NCBI GenBank assembly: GCA_044359885.1
Contig: JBIKLI010000001.1
Location: 1-47,281, forward strand
DNA: 47,281 nucleotides
Source of the DNA: CAIOSQ01 sp044359885
GTDB lineage: Bacteria > Pseudomonadota > Alphaproteobacteria > CACIAM-22H2
Reading direction: 5' to 3'
The notes beneath the pieces were generated by a model, which worked only from the letters and a program-made list of their open reading frames with translations, was not told where the DNA came from and made no database searches. Shown piece by piece: positions 23,107 to 31,186 of this stretch (the first letter of the stretch is position 1; the number at the start of each line of letters is the position of its first letter). The translations under genes were made by a program, and so were the position numbers.

Positions 23107-23820
23107 ATGCTGACCGCCACCGCCCGCGACAAGCTCGCCCAGGTCTCGACCGCCACCATCACGACCGTCCTGTTCAAGCGCGGATTCCGCAACCAGTTCC
23201 TCCAGGGCCCGCAGATCGTCAACCCGCGCGCCCCGCGGCTCGTCGGACCCGCCTACACGCTGCGCTACATCCCGGCCCGCGAGGATCTCGACGTCCTCAA
23301 GGTCTTCGAGGACCGCAGCCATCCGCAGCGCAAGGGCGTCGAGGAATGCCCAGCCGGCGCCGTCTTCGTCGTCGACAGCCGCGGCGACCCGCGGGCGGCC
23401 TCCGCGGGCGGGATCCTGCTGACCCGGCTGATGCGGCGCGGCTGCGCCGGCGCGGTGACCGATGGCGGGTTCCGCGACACGCCCGAGATCGCGACGATGG
23501 ACTGGCCCGTCTATCATGTCCGGCCGTCCGCCCCGACCAACCTCATCCATCACCATGCCGTCGATCTCGGCGTGCCGATCGGCTGCGGCGGCGTGGCGGT
23601 CTATCCGGGCGACATCATGGTCGGGGACGGCGAGGGCGTGGCCTGCATCCCCGCGCATCTCGCCGAGGACGTCGCGAACGAGGCCTTCGAGCAGACCGTC
23701 TACGAGGATTTCGTGCAGGAGCAGGTGGATGGCGGCGCGGGGCTGTTCGGCCTCTACCCCATGATCGATCCGGCGACGCGCGAGCGCTTCCTCGCCTGGC
23801 GCAAGGCCCAGGGACGCTGA
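23107..23820 (+). CDS. RraA family protein
   Basis: 237 residues with AGGAGAAAGGA upstream of the ATG at 23107. Matches the RraA/HMG-CHA aldolase-like fold: STATITTVLFKRG at the N-terminus, LVGPAYTLRYIP, GAVFVVDSRGDPRAASAGGILLTRLMRRGCAGAVTDGGFRDTPEI (the G-x20-R-D-type active-site motif, here GGFRD) and GGVAVYPGDIMVGDGEGVACIP. Annotated members are called RNase E regulators, but proteins of this longer, catabolic subgroup are more often lyases or dehydratases acting on oxo acids. The neighbourhood of transporters and oxidoreductases favours an enzyme. Substrate unknown. Confidence 0.87.
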   Translation: MLTATARDKLAQVSTATITTVLFKRGFRNQFLQGPQIVNPRAPRLVGPAYTLRYIPAREDLDVLKVFEDRSHPQRKGVEECPAGAVFVVDSRGDPRAASAGGILLTRLMRRGCAGAVTDGGFRDTPEIATMDWPVYHVRPSAPTNLIHHHAVDLGVPIGCGGVAVYPGDIMVGDGEGVACIPAHLAEDVANEAFEQTVYEDFVQEQVDGGAGLFGLYPMIDPATRERFLAWRKAQGR

Positions 23821-23821
23821 G

Positions 23822-23835
23822 CCCGGCGATCCGGG
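23822..23835. terminator. Small hairpin between convergent genes
   Basis: CCCGG-CGAT-CCGGG, a 5-bp stem with tetraloop lying directly after the RraA-like stop and before the aldo/keto reductase stop. A weak terminator candidate in either direction. Confidence 0.3.
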
Positions 23836-23836
23836 T

Positions 23837-24781
23837 TCAGGCCCTGGCCGTCGCCGCGTCGACCAGGGCGCGATCCTCGGCGCTCAACGTCCAACGCGCC
23901 GCCGCGACGTTCGCCTCCAGCTGCTCCGGGCGCGTCGCGCCGGCGATGACGCTGGCGACGGCCGGGTTCCCGAGCAGCCAGGCGAAGGCCAGTTCGAGCA
24001 ATGTCCGGCCGCGCGCGGTGCAGAAGGCGTCCAGCTTCTCGACGATCTCCCAGTTGGCGTCGGTCAGGTAGAGATCGGCGAGGCGCTGGGTTCCGGTCAG
24101 CCGCGCGCCCGCGGGCATCGGCAGGTTGCGCCTGTACTTGCCGGTCAGCATCCCGCTGGCGAGCGGGAAATAGGGCAGCAGGCCGATCCCGTAACGCTGC
24201 ATGACCGGCAGAAGATCCGCCTCGAGGCCGCGCGCAAGCAGGCTGTATTCGTCCTGGCACGAGACGAAGCGCGTGGTCCCGGCCTGGCGCGCGACGAACT
24301 CCGCCTCCACCACCTGCCAGGCCGGCAGGTTGGAGCAGCCGACATAGCGGACCTTGCCGGCGCGCACGAGATCCTCCAGCGCGCGCAGCGTCTCCTCGAT
24401 CGGCGTTCCGGGATCGGGTTCGTGCTGCTGGTAGAGGTCGATCCAGTCGGTCTTGAGGCGACGCAGACTGGCCTCGAGCGCCGCGACGATGTAGCGCCGC
24501 GAGGCGCCGCGCGCGCGTCCGGCCTCGTCCATCGGCTTGGCGTACTTGGTCGCGAGCACGATGTCCTTGCGCCGCGGGCCCAGCACCTCGCCCATCGCGC
24601 TCTCCGACCCACCGCGGTTCCCGTAGATGTCGGCCGTGTCGAACAGGGTGATGCCGAGATCGAAGGCCTTGTGGATCACCGCACGCGTCGCGTCGAGGCC
24701 GATCCGGCCGCCGAAATTGTTGCAGCCCAGACCGACCGCCGACACCAGGAGCCCGGAATTGCCGAGCCTGCGCTGTTCCAT
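23837..24781 (-). CDS. Aldo/keto reductase
   Basis: 314 residues from the ATG at 24781, 7 nt after GGAGG; an ATG two codons earlier is less well spaced. TIM-barrel oxidoreductase with all four catalytic residues: Asp and Tyr in LFDTADIYGNRGGSE, Lys in ATKYAKP and His in DLYQQHEPDPGTP. The NADP-binding end reads SVIAGATRPEQLEANV. It starts 15 bp after the second permease gene of a sugar-type ABC importer, so it is the last gene of that operon. It probably reduces the imported carbonyl compound or oxidises an imported sugar or polyol. Confidence 0.92.
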   Translation of the reverse strand: MEQRRLGNSGLLVSAVGLGCNNFGGRIGLDATRAVIHKAFDLGITLFDTADIYGNRGGSESAMGEVLGPRRKDIVLATKYAKPMDEAGRARGASRRYIVAALEASLRRLKTDWIDLYQQHEPDPGTPIEETLRALEDLVRAGKVRYVGCSNLPAWQVVEAEFVARQAGTTRFVSCQDEYSLLARGLEADLLPVMQRYGIGLLPYFPLASGMLTGKYRRNLPMPAGARLTGTQRLADLYLTDANWEIVEKLDAFCTARGRTLLELAFAWLLGNPAVASVIAGATRPEQLEANVAAARWTLSAEDRALVDAATARA

Positions 24782-24796
24782 CGCCATCCCTCCGCT

Positions 24797-25648
24797 TCAG
24801 CCGCCCTTGACGCCCCCGGCCGTAAGGCCGCCGACGATCTCCTTCTGGATGAACAGCGTCAGGATCAGCACCGGCGCCGTCACCAGCAGCGCCGCGGCGG
24901 CCAGCGGGCCCCAGGCGACCTGCTCGAAGGTGAGCATGTTGTAGACGGCGGCCGGCAGTGTCCGCGTCTGGCGGCCGCCCAGAACGGCGCCGAAGACGAA
25001 GTTGTTCCAGCTGAAGATGATCGACAGGATCATCGCCACGACGATCCCCGGCCGGGCCAGCGGCAGCGCCACATGCCGGAAGGCCTGCCACAGGGTGCAG
25101 CCGTCGATCAGCGCCGCCTCCTCCAGGTCGGGCGGCAGGCTCTCGAAGAACCCGATCATCACGTAGACGAAGATCGGGATCGTGATCACCAGATGGGTGA
25201 TGAAGATCGGCCACAGGCTGCCGGTCAGGCCCAGCATCTGGAAGAGGATGTAGAGCGGGATCAGGTAGCTCAGCGCCGGGGTGATGCGCGCGATCAGGAT
25301 GCAGATCGCGGTGCGGTGCGCGGAAGCCTTGGCGATGCCGTAGCCGGCCGGCACGCCCACCAGGATCGCCACCAGCGTCGCGCCGCCCGTCACGAACAGG
25401 CTGTTGACCAGGTAGCGCATCAGGTTGCTGTTCTCGAACACCGCCGCGAAATTCGCGAAGGTCGGCGGGTTGGGGACGAAGACCGGCGGATAGGCCATGT
25501 TGTCGACCTCGTTCTTCAGCGAGAGCGACAGCATCCAGAGCATGACCAGGATGGCCGGCGAGACGATGACGAACACCGCGAAGGCGAAGGCGAGCTTCGA
25601 CAGCGCCTGCTTGGCGTGCCAGAGGATCCCGGGCGAAGCGGCGCTCAT
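24797..25648 (-). CDS. Carbohydrate ABC transporter permease (MalG type)
   Basis: 283 residues from the ATG at 25648, which overlaps the stop of the first permease (ATGA). Six membrane helices. The EAA loop that contacts the ATPase is seen in LEEAALIDGCTLWQAFRHVALPLARPGI. The N-terminal FAVFVIVSPAILVMLWMLSLSLK and the C-terminal VTAPVLILTLFIQKEIVGGLTAGGVKGG are typical of the MalG branch. It forms the inner membrane channel with the preceding permease and receives ligand from the periplasmic binding protein encoded upstream. No ATPase gene is present in the operon. Confidence 0.93.
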   Translation of the reverse strand: MSAASPGILWHAKQALSKLAFAFAVFVIVSPAILVMLWMLSLSLKNEVDNMAYPPVFVPNPPTFANFAAVFENSNLMRYLVNSLFVTGGATLVAILVGVPAGYGIAKASAHRTAICILIARITPALSYLIPLYILFQMLGLTGSLWPIFITHLVITIPIFVYVMIGFFESLPPDLEEAALIDGCTLWQAFRHVALPLARPGIVVAMILSIIFSWNNFVFGAVLGGRQTRTLPAAVYNMLTFEQVAWGPLAAAALLVTAPVLILTLFIQKEIVGGLTAGGVKGG

Positions 25649-26532
25649 GACCATTTCGCCTTCTGCCGCAGCCACAGCAGGACCATGGCCATCAGGATGA
25701 TGAGGACGAAGAAGACCACCACGATCGCCGAGGCGTAGCCGATGTTGTAGAAGGCGAAGGCCTGCAGATAGAGATAGATGTTGATCGTCTCCGAAGCGGT
25801 GCCGGGTCCGCCCTCCGAGATCACGAAGATCGTGTCGAAGGCCTTGAGCGCGTCGATGGTGCGGATGACCACCGCCAGCACGACGAAGGGCATGATCAGC
25901 GGCAGGGTGATGTAGCGGAACATCTGCCAGGGATTGGCCCCGTCCAGCCGCGCGGATTCATAAGGTTCGGTCGGCGCCGCGGCCAGCCCGCCCAGCACGA
26001 TCAGCATAACCAGCGGCGTCCAGTGCCAGACCTCGACCATGACCAGGGTGGGGATCACCGTGTCGAGCGAGGTATGCCAGAGCGAGGGCGGCAGGCCGGC
26101 CAGGCTCAGCAGGTAGTTGAGCACACCGAGTTGCGGGTGGAACATCATCTTCCAGACCAGCGCGACGGCGACCGGCGTCGCCATCATCGGCAGGATGAAG
26201 ATCGCACGGCACAGGCCGCGCAGCGGGAACCGCTCGTTGAAGATCAGGGCGGCGGCCGTGCCGAGCAGCACCGGCAGCACAACCGCCAGCAGCGTGAAAT
26301 AGAGCGTATGGCCGATCGACTCGATGAAGCGCTCGTCGCCGGCCAGTCGCGCGTAGTTGTCCCAGCCGACGAAGGCCCGCGGCGAGCCGATCTTCCACTC
26401 GTGGACGCTCATGAACAGCGTGAAGATCCACGGGAAGACGATAACCGCCCCGGTGATCAGCAGCGCCGGGTAGGCGAAGGGCAGATAGTTGCGGCCATAG
26501 CCGCGCGCGGCGGCCCCGGCTTTCGACGTCAT
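25645..26532 (-). CDS. Carbohydrate ABC transporter permease (MalF/UgpA type)
   Basis: 295 residues from the ATG at 26532 (MTSKAGAAARGYGRNYLPFAYPALL); the frame is open further but runs into the intergenic hairpin. Six helices; first periplasmic loop FMSVHEWKIGSPRAFVGWDNYARL is characteristic of sugar permeases, and the EAA loop is PTEPYESARLDGANPWQMFRYITLPLIMPF. It pairs with the MalG-type permease, whose start overlaps its stop. A 15-bp perfect hairpin separates it from the binding-protein gene, which would lower permease relative to binding-protein expression. Confidence 0.93.
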   Translation of the reverse strand: MTSKAGAAARGYGRNYLPFAYPALLITGAVIVFPWIFTLFMSVHEWKIGSPRAFVGWDNYARLAGDERFIESIGHTLYFTLLAVVLPVLLGTAAALIFNERFPLRGLCRAIFILPMMATPVAVALVWKMMFHPQLGVLNYLLSLAGLPPSLWHTSLDTVIPTLVMVEVWHWTPLVMLIVLGGLAAAPTEPYESARLDGANPWQMFRYITLPLIMPFVVLAVVIRTIDALKAFDTIFVISEGGPGTASETINIYLYLQAFAFYNIGYASAIVVVFFVLIILMAMVLLWLRQKAKWS

Positions 26533-26554
26533 GCGGCGGCGAACTCCCTGGACA

Positions 26555-26586
26555 TCCCCGCCGCGCCGGAACCGGCGCGGCGGGGA
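26555..26586 (-). promoter_or_regulatory. 15-bp perfect intergenic hairpin in the ABC importer operon
   Basis: Arms 26555-26569 and 26572-26586 pair perfectly over 15 bp with a 2-nt loop. It starts 10 nt after the binding-protein stop and ends 22 nt before the permease ATG. No T-run follows, so a role in protecting the upstream mRNA or in partial termination is more likely than full termination. Confidence 0.65.
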
Positions 26587-26596
26587 CGCGTCGCGA

Positions 26597-27949
26597 TCAG
26601 GCCTCGGACTTGGCCAGCACCGGCGCGAAGGCCTCGGTGGCCTTCTGCATCTCGGCGCGCGCATCCGCGCCGCCGATGGTGTTGGTCAGACCGACGCCGA
26701 AGACGTCGCGGAACTCCGTGACCGGCACGATCTCGGGCAGGCCCTGGCGGCCGATCGCGGCGGATTCCTGCAGGCAGGTCAGCCATTCGCGCGGCAGCTT
26801 GATGTCCTTGATCACGTCGGGATTCACGTAGGGCGAGGCCCGGCAGGGCGATCCACCGCCCGATTGCAGCAGGCGGTTGCACATCAGCTTGGATGTCGCC
26901 CACTGGCAGTAGAGATAGGCGGCTTCCTTCTTCTTGCTGGCGGCGGCGACGCCGATGCCGTCGGCGAAGGTCGCGGAGTGCCGCGCCTTCGGGCCCTGCG
27001 GCATGACGGCGTAGCCGACCTTGCCGACGATGCGCGACTTGGTCGGGTCTTCCAGCGGCGGCGCGAATCCGATGCCGTCGATCCACATGCCGATCCGGCC
27101 CTGGCTGAACGAGGTCTGCGCCTCGTTCCAGTTGAAGCCGACCGTCCCGGGCGGGGCGAACTCCCGATTCAGCTTCTTGTAGAGCTCGGCCGCCGCGACC
27201 GCGCCGTCCGAGGTCGTCTGCAACTGCATCGTGCTCGGGTTCACGGGGTCGATGTCATGACCGATCATGAAGCTGGTCCAGACCGGGACATTCGCGTTCT
27301 TGAGGCCGCGCGACACCCAGCCGAACTGGCCCGATGACCTGTCGGTCAGCTTCTCGGCCGCCATCACGATCTCGTCGAAATTCCGCGGGAAGGCGAGGCC
27401 TTTCGCGGCGAAGAGCTCCTTGTTGTAGTAGATCATCCACGGGTCGATGTTCAGCGGCAGCGTGTCCATGCGCCCGTCCGCCTGGGTGGCCCAGCGCAGC
27501 CCGCCAGCGGTGAAGTCAGGGAAATCATAGTCCGGCGCCGTCAGCTGCGCATCCGCCAGCATCGGCTTCATGTCGATCATCCACTTTGCGCGACCGACCA
27601 GCCGCTTCTGGACGTGCAGCGAAACGCTCAGCACGTCGAATTGCGGATTGCCCGAATTGAACTGGATCACGACCTGCTGGCGATGCTGCTGCTCGGGCAC
27701 CGCCTCGGAGCCCACGCGGATCCCCGTCAGCTCGGTGAATTCCTTCTCGTGGGCGCGCAGCACGTTGGCGCGCGGCCCCAGCGTCAGCGAGACCTCGATG
27801 CTCTGGCCGGCGAAGCGGCGCCAATTGAAGGCGCCGCCGGTCTGGGCCGTGGCGACCTTCATGATCGCGGGCGCGGCCAGCAGACCGGCACCGCCACGCA
27901 ACGCCGCCCGGCGCGACAACGCCCGGCGCATGGTCTGATCCGTCGTCAT
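26597..27949 (-). CDS. Sugar-type ABC transporter substrate-binding protein
   Basis: 450 residues from the ATG at 27949, which has GGGGAGGAAACGA upstream. A Tat-like signal (ALSRRAALRGGAGLLAAPAIM, cleavage near ATAQ) exports it. The mature protein is a family 1 binding protein: ELTGIRVGSEAVPEQQHRQQVVIQFNSG, the ligand-region MDTLPLNIDPWMIYYNKELFAAKG, FNWNEAQTSFSQGRIGMWIDG, and ATFADGIGVAAASKKKEAAYLYCQW. It leads the operon with two permeases and the aldo/keto reductase. The ligand could be a sugar or polyol, unknown from sequence. Divergent from the MFS gene. Confidence 0.92.
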   Translation of the reverse strand: MTTDQTMRRALSRRAALRGGAGLLAAPAIMKVATAQTGGAFNWRRFAGQSIEVSLTLGPRANVLRAHEKEFTELTGIRVGSEAVPEQQHRQQVVIQFNSGNPQFDVLSVSLHVQKRLVGRAKWMIDMKPMLADAQLTAPDYDFPDFTAGGLRWATQADGRMDTLPLNIDPWMIYYNKELFAAKGLAFPRNFDEIVMAAEKLTDRSSGQFGWVSRGLKNANVPVWTSFMIGHDIDPVNPSTMQLQTTSDGAVAAAELYKKLNREFAPPGTVGFNWNEAQTSFSQGRIGMWIDGIGFAPPLEDPTKSRIVGKVGYAVMPQGPKARHSATFADGIGVAAASKKKEAAYLYCQWATSKLMCNRLLQSGGGSPCRASPYVNPDVIKDIKLPREWLTCLQESAAIGRQGLPEIVPVTEFRDVFGVGLTNTIGGADARAEMQKATEAFAPVLAKSEA

Positions 27950-28015
27950 TCGTTTCCTCCCCTGATGGATACGCAACCGCAGGTTAAGGCGTCCGCGTCC
28001 CGCGATCCATAGCCC

Positions 28016-28060
28016 TCAAGGGGCCTGAGCCCATCGGGGTCAGACCCCTCGCCCCCTTGA
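28016..28060. promoter_or_regulatory. Nested inverted repeats in the divergent SBP/MFS promoter region
   Basis: Outer arms TCAAGGGG (28016-28023) and CCCCTTGA (28053-28060) match perfectly and enclose GGGGT-CAG-ACCCC (28036-28048) and a competing GGGC-CTGA-GCCC (28021-28032). The structure sits between the divergent binding-protein and MFS genes, 67 bp from one start and 45 bp from the other. It may be an operator cluster or an alternative-fold leader. Confidence 0.35.
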
Positions 28061-28104
28061 CCTCGGGGCTGTCGGGCGCGGGTGCCTTCGCCTACGCTGT
28101 CGCG

Positions 28105-29334
28105 ATGGACAATGACCGTATCCCGCCGCGGCTGCTGGCGATGTGGGGCCTCGCCGCCTCGACTTTCCTCTACGCGTTCCTGCAGCGTGTCTCGCCCTCG
28201 GTCATGGTCGAGGACCTGATGCGCGATTTCGGGGTCGGCGCGGCGGTGCTGGGCAGCCTGTCGGCCTTCTACCTCTACGCCTATGCCGGTCTGCAGATCC
28301 CGCTCGGCCTGCTGTTCGACCGCTTCGGGGTGCGGCGGCTGATGGTGGCCTCGATCGCGCTCTCCGGCGCCGGGTCGCTGATCTTCGCCGCCGCGCCGGC
28401 CGTCGAAATCGCCTATCTGGGCCGCGCGCTGATCGGGGCGGGGGCAGCCTGCAGTTTCGTCGGCGCACTGACCGTGACCGCGCTCTGGCTGCCGCCCGCG
28501 CGTTTCGCGATGCTCGCGGGGCTGGTCCAGCTGCTCGGCATGTCGGGCGCGATCTTCGGACAGGCGCCGCTCGCCGCGCTGGTCGCGGCGAGCGGATGGC
28601 GCGGCGCGCTGGCCGCGCTGGGCGCGCTCGCGGCGATGCTGGCGGTGGCGCTTCACCTGCTGCTGCGCGACAAGCCGCAGGGCGGCGTCGCGCCGATGCG
28701 CCTCGGCCCGGCCATCCGTGGCGTCCTGTCCGTGCGCGAGACCTGGACCAGCGCCGTCTACGGCTTCGCGATGACCGGTCCCATGCTGGCTTTCGGCGGT
28801 CTCTGGGCCGTTCCCTATCTGACCACCGTCTATGGGCTGCCGCGCACCACGGCCGCAGGGCTGACCTCGCTGCTCTTCGCCGGCTGGGGCGTCGGCGCGC
28901 CGGCGATCGGCTGGATCTCCGACCGGTTGGGACGGCGCCGCGCGCCGATGGCGGTCTGCGCGGCTCTCAGCGGCGCGCTGCTGGCCGCCATCGTGTTCGG
29001 TCCGGTCTGGCCGCTGCCGGTGCTGGCCGCGATGCTGACCCTCCACGGCTTCACCGCCTCGGCGATGGTGCTCGGCTTCGCGGTCGTCAAGGAGCGCAAC
29101 GCGGCCGGCGCCGCCGCGCTGGCCCTGGCCGTGGTCAACACCTTCGTCGTCGGCTCCGGCGCGCTGCTCCAGCCGGCGATCGGCTGGCTGCTCGACCGCA
29201 GCTGGACCGGCGCGATGGCCGATGGCGCCCGGATCTACGATGCCGCCGCCTATGGCGCCGCGCTCGCCCTCCTGCCGCCGCTGTTCCTGGCGGCGCTGGC
29301 CGCCGTCGCGGTCTCGCGCGAAACGCGGCCGTGA
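28105..29334 (+). CDS. MFS transporter
   Basis: 409 residues from the ATG at 28105; the frame opens at 28057 but the conserved part starts after the later ATG. Twelve hydrophobic helices with motif A in GLLFDRFGVRRLM and the matching GWISDRLGRRRAPM in the second half, FLYAFLQRVSPSVMVEDLMRDFGV in helix 1 and its loop, and GRALIGAGAACSFVGALTVTALW in helix 4. The VSPSVM pattern is common in anion/sugar-acid-type MFS carriers, so import of an organic acid is a reasonable guess. It leads the plus-strand run that continues to the crotonase, but a strong hairpin follows it. Confidence 0.87.
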   Translation: MDNDRIPPRLLAMWGLAASTFLYAFLQRVSPSVMVEDLMRDFGVGAAVLGSLSAFYLYAYAGLQIPLGLLFDRFGVRRLMVASIALSGAGSLIFAAAPAVEIAYLGRALIGAGAACSFVGALTVTALWLPPARFAMLAGLVQLLGMSGAIFGQAPLAALVAASGWRGALAALGALAAMLAVALHLLLRDKPQGGVAPMRLGPAIRGVLSVRETWTSAVYGFAMTGPMLAFGGLWAVPYLTTVYGLPRTTAAGLTSLLFAGWGVGAPAIGWISDRLGRRRAPMAVCAALSGALLAAIVFGPVWPLPVLAAMLTLHGFTASAMVLGFAVVKERNAAGAAALALAVVNTFVVGSGALLQPAIGWLLDRSWTGAMADGARIYDAAAYGAALALLPPLFLAALAAVAVSRETRP

Positions 29335-29340
29335 CGCGCG

Positions 29341-29368
29341 GCCGGGGGCTTCCCGCACCGCCCCCGGC
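29341..29368 (+). terminator. Hairpin after the MFS gene
   Basis: GCCGGGGGC (29341-29349) and GCCCCCGGC (29360-29368) form a perfect 9-bp GC stem with a 10-nt loop, starting 6 bp after the MFS stop and ending 21 bp before the crotonase ATG. Only TT follows, so termination is likely partial. Confidence 0.45.
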
Positions 29369-29389
29369 TTGGGTATAGCTGGCGACGCC

Positions 29390-30166
29390 ATGACCGACAC
29401 GCTGCTTGTCGCGCGCGACGGCGTACGACTCACCCTGACGCTGAACCGGCCCGAGCGCCTCAATGCGCTGGGCCGCGCCGAATGGGAGGCGCTGGGCGAC
29501 GCGGCGCTTGCCGCCGCGGCGGACCCCACGCTGCGAGTGGTCGTCGTCACCGGCGCCGGCAGGGCCTTCGCCGCCGGCGGCGACATCGAGGAATTCCAGC
29601 GCGTGCGCCGGACGCCGGCGGAGGCCAAGGCCTACGACGCGCGCGTCGTCCGGGCGACGGCCGCGCTCGCCGCCTGCCCGCATCCGGTGATCGCGGCCAT
29701 CAACGGCGACTGCGTCGGCGGCGGTCTGGAGATCGCCGCCAGCTGCGACCTGCGCATCGCCGCCGCCGCGGCGCGCTTCGGCATCCCCGTGGGCCGCCTC
29801 GCCATGGCGGCGCCACCGGAGGCGGTCGAGGCGCTGGTCGACCTGGTCGGTCTCGACCGCGCGCTGTCGCTGCTGCTGGAGGCGCGGCTCATCGACGCGG
29901 CGGAAGCCGACCGGATCGGCCTCGTCACGCGCGTGGTGGCCGACCGCGATTTCGCCGCCGAGATCGACGACGCCGCCGCGCGCATCGCCGCGGGCGGCCC
30001 TCTCGCCGCGCGCGCGCACAAGCGCGTCGCGCGGGCCTGGGCCGAGCGCCGCGTCGTCCCGGCCGAGACCGTCGACCAGGCCTATGCCTGCATCGCCAGC
30101 GCGGATTTCCGCGCCGGGATCGCCGCCTTCCTCGCCAAGCGCAGACCCGTCTTCGAAGGACAATGA
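29390..30166 (+). CDS. Enoyl-CoA hydratase/isomerase (crotonase) family protein
   Basis: 258 residues. Crotonase fold with the CoA/oxyanion segment GAGRAFAAGGDIEEFQ and the second oxyanion segment INGDCVGGGLEIAASCD, which keeps the first catalytic glutamate (GGGLE). The second catalytic glutamate of true hydratases (FGQPE) is replaced by valine (FGIPV), so classical hydration of 2-enoyl-CoA is doubtful; isomerase, hydrolase or decarboxylase activity is possible. It shares this change and the C-terminal DFRAG-x-AAFLA-x4-PVF with the paralogue at 45847-46629. It is followed 4 bp downstream by the KSI-related gene on the same strand. Confidence 0.88.
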   Translation: MTDTLLVARDGVRLTLTLNRPERLNALGRAEWEALGDAALAAAADPTLRVVVVTGAGRAFAAGGDIEEFQRVRRTPAEAKAYDARVVRATAALAACPHPVIAAINGDCVGGGLEIAASCDLRIAAAAARFGIPVGRLAMAAPPEAVEALVDLVGLDRALSLLLEARLIDAAEADRIGLVTRVVADRDFAAEIDDAAARIAAGGPLAARAHKRVARAWAERRVVPAETVDQAYACIASADFRAGIAAFLAKRRPVFEGQ

Positions 30167-30170
30167 CGCC

Positions 30171-30581
30171 ATGACCGCTGCCGCCACCCGCAAGCTCGTG
30201 GGCGCCTATTACGATCGCTTCAACGCCCAGGACGTGGAGGGCTTCCTGGAATTGCTGACGCCCGACGTCGTCCACGAGATCAGCCAGGGCGGCAGCGAGA
30301 AGGGCCGCGCGAAGTTCCGCGCCTTCCTGCTGCGCATGAACCGCTGCTACCGCGAGCGCGTCAGCGAACTTGCGATCATGACCGACGCCGCGGGCACGCG
30401 CGCCGCCGCCGAGTTCCGCCTCGACGGCCGCTATCTGGAGACCGACGGCGACTTCCTGCCCGCGACCGGGCAGCGCTATCGCCTGCGCGTCGGCGCGTTC
30501 TTCGTCGTGCGCGAGGGGCGCATCGCGCGGATCTCGAACCACTACAATCTCAAGGACTGGCTGCGCCAGGTCGGCCGATGA
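30171..30581 (+). CDS. Ketosteroid-isomerase-related NTF2-fold protein
   Basis: 136 residues from the ATG at 30171. NTF2/SnoaL-like cone: LVGAYYDRFNAQDVEGFLELL, DVVHEISQGGSEKGRAKFRAFLLRMNRCYRE, AAAEFRLDGRYLETDGDFLPATGQRYRLRVGAFFVVREGRIARISNHYNL. This pattern matches, from memory, the TIGR02096 'ketosteroid isomerase-related' family, whose substrate is not known. It lies 4 bp after the crotonase gene and its stop overlaps the GNAT start (ATGA), an arrangement that suggests a shared pathway. Confidence 0.85.
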   Translation: MTAAATRKLVGAYYDRFNAQDVEGFLELLTPDVVHEISQGGSEKGRAKFRAFLLRMNRCYRERVSELAIMTDAAGTRAAAEFRLDGRYLETDGDFLPATGQRYRLRVGAFFVVREGRIARISNHYNLKDWLRQVGR

Positions 30582-31177
30582 CGCCGCCGCCGGGGATCCG
30601 GCTGGAGACGCTGTCCGGCGCCGCGGTCATGGACGTGGTCGGGGATCTGGCCCGGTTGCGCGTCGAGGTCTTCCGCGACTGGCCCTATCTCTACGACGGC
30701 GACGCGGACTACGAGGAACGCTACCTTGCGAAATACGCCCGGATCCCCGAGGCCACGATCGTCGTCGCGCGCGACGGCACACGCGTCGTCGGCGCCGCGA
30801 CCGCGCTGCCGCTGGCGACGGCGGAGGACGCGATGCAGGCGCCTTTCGTCGCCGCCGGGATGGATCCGCGCGACTGGTGCTATTTCGGCGAGTCGGTCCT
30901 GGAGCGCGACTGGCGCGGACGGGGCATCGGCGTGGCGTTCTTCGCCGGACGCGAGGCCCGGGCCGCGGCGCTGGGCTTCCGCCGCACGACGTTCTGCGCC
31001 GTCGAGCGCCCCGGTGGCCATCCCCAGCGCCCGCCCGGCTACGTGCCGCTCGACGCGTTCTGGGGCCGGCGCGGCTATCTCCGGCGTCCCGATCTGCGCG
31101 CAAGCTTCGCGTGGCGCGATCTGGGACAGGAGGACGAGACGCCGCACCCCATGGTGTTCTGGACCCGCGAGACGTGA
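30578..31177 (+). CDS. GNAT family N-acetyltransferase
   Basis: 199 residues. GNAT fold with the acetyl-CoA motif in SVLERDWRGRGIGVAFFAGREARAAALGF (R-G-x-G-I-G) and a central hydrophobic strand TIVVARDGTRVVGAATALPL. The C-terminal half has an unusual proline-rich segment (ERPGGHPQRPPGYVPLDAFWGRRGY), common in acetyltransferases found beside KSI-related proteins. It overlaps that gene by 4 bp, so the proteins are probably made together. Substrate unknown. Confidence 0.84.
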   Translation: MTPPPGIRLETLSGAAVMDVVGDLARLRVEVFRDWPYLYDGDADYEERYLAKYARIPEATIVVARDGTRVVGAATALPLATAEDAMQAPFVAAGMDPRDWCYFGESVLERDWRGRGIGVAFFAGREARAAALGFRRTTFCAVERPGGHPQRPPGYVPLDAFWGRRGYLRRPDLRASFAWRDLGQEDETPHPMVFWTRET

Positions 31178-31186
31178 GCCGCCCTT

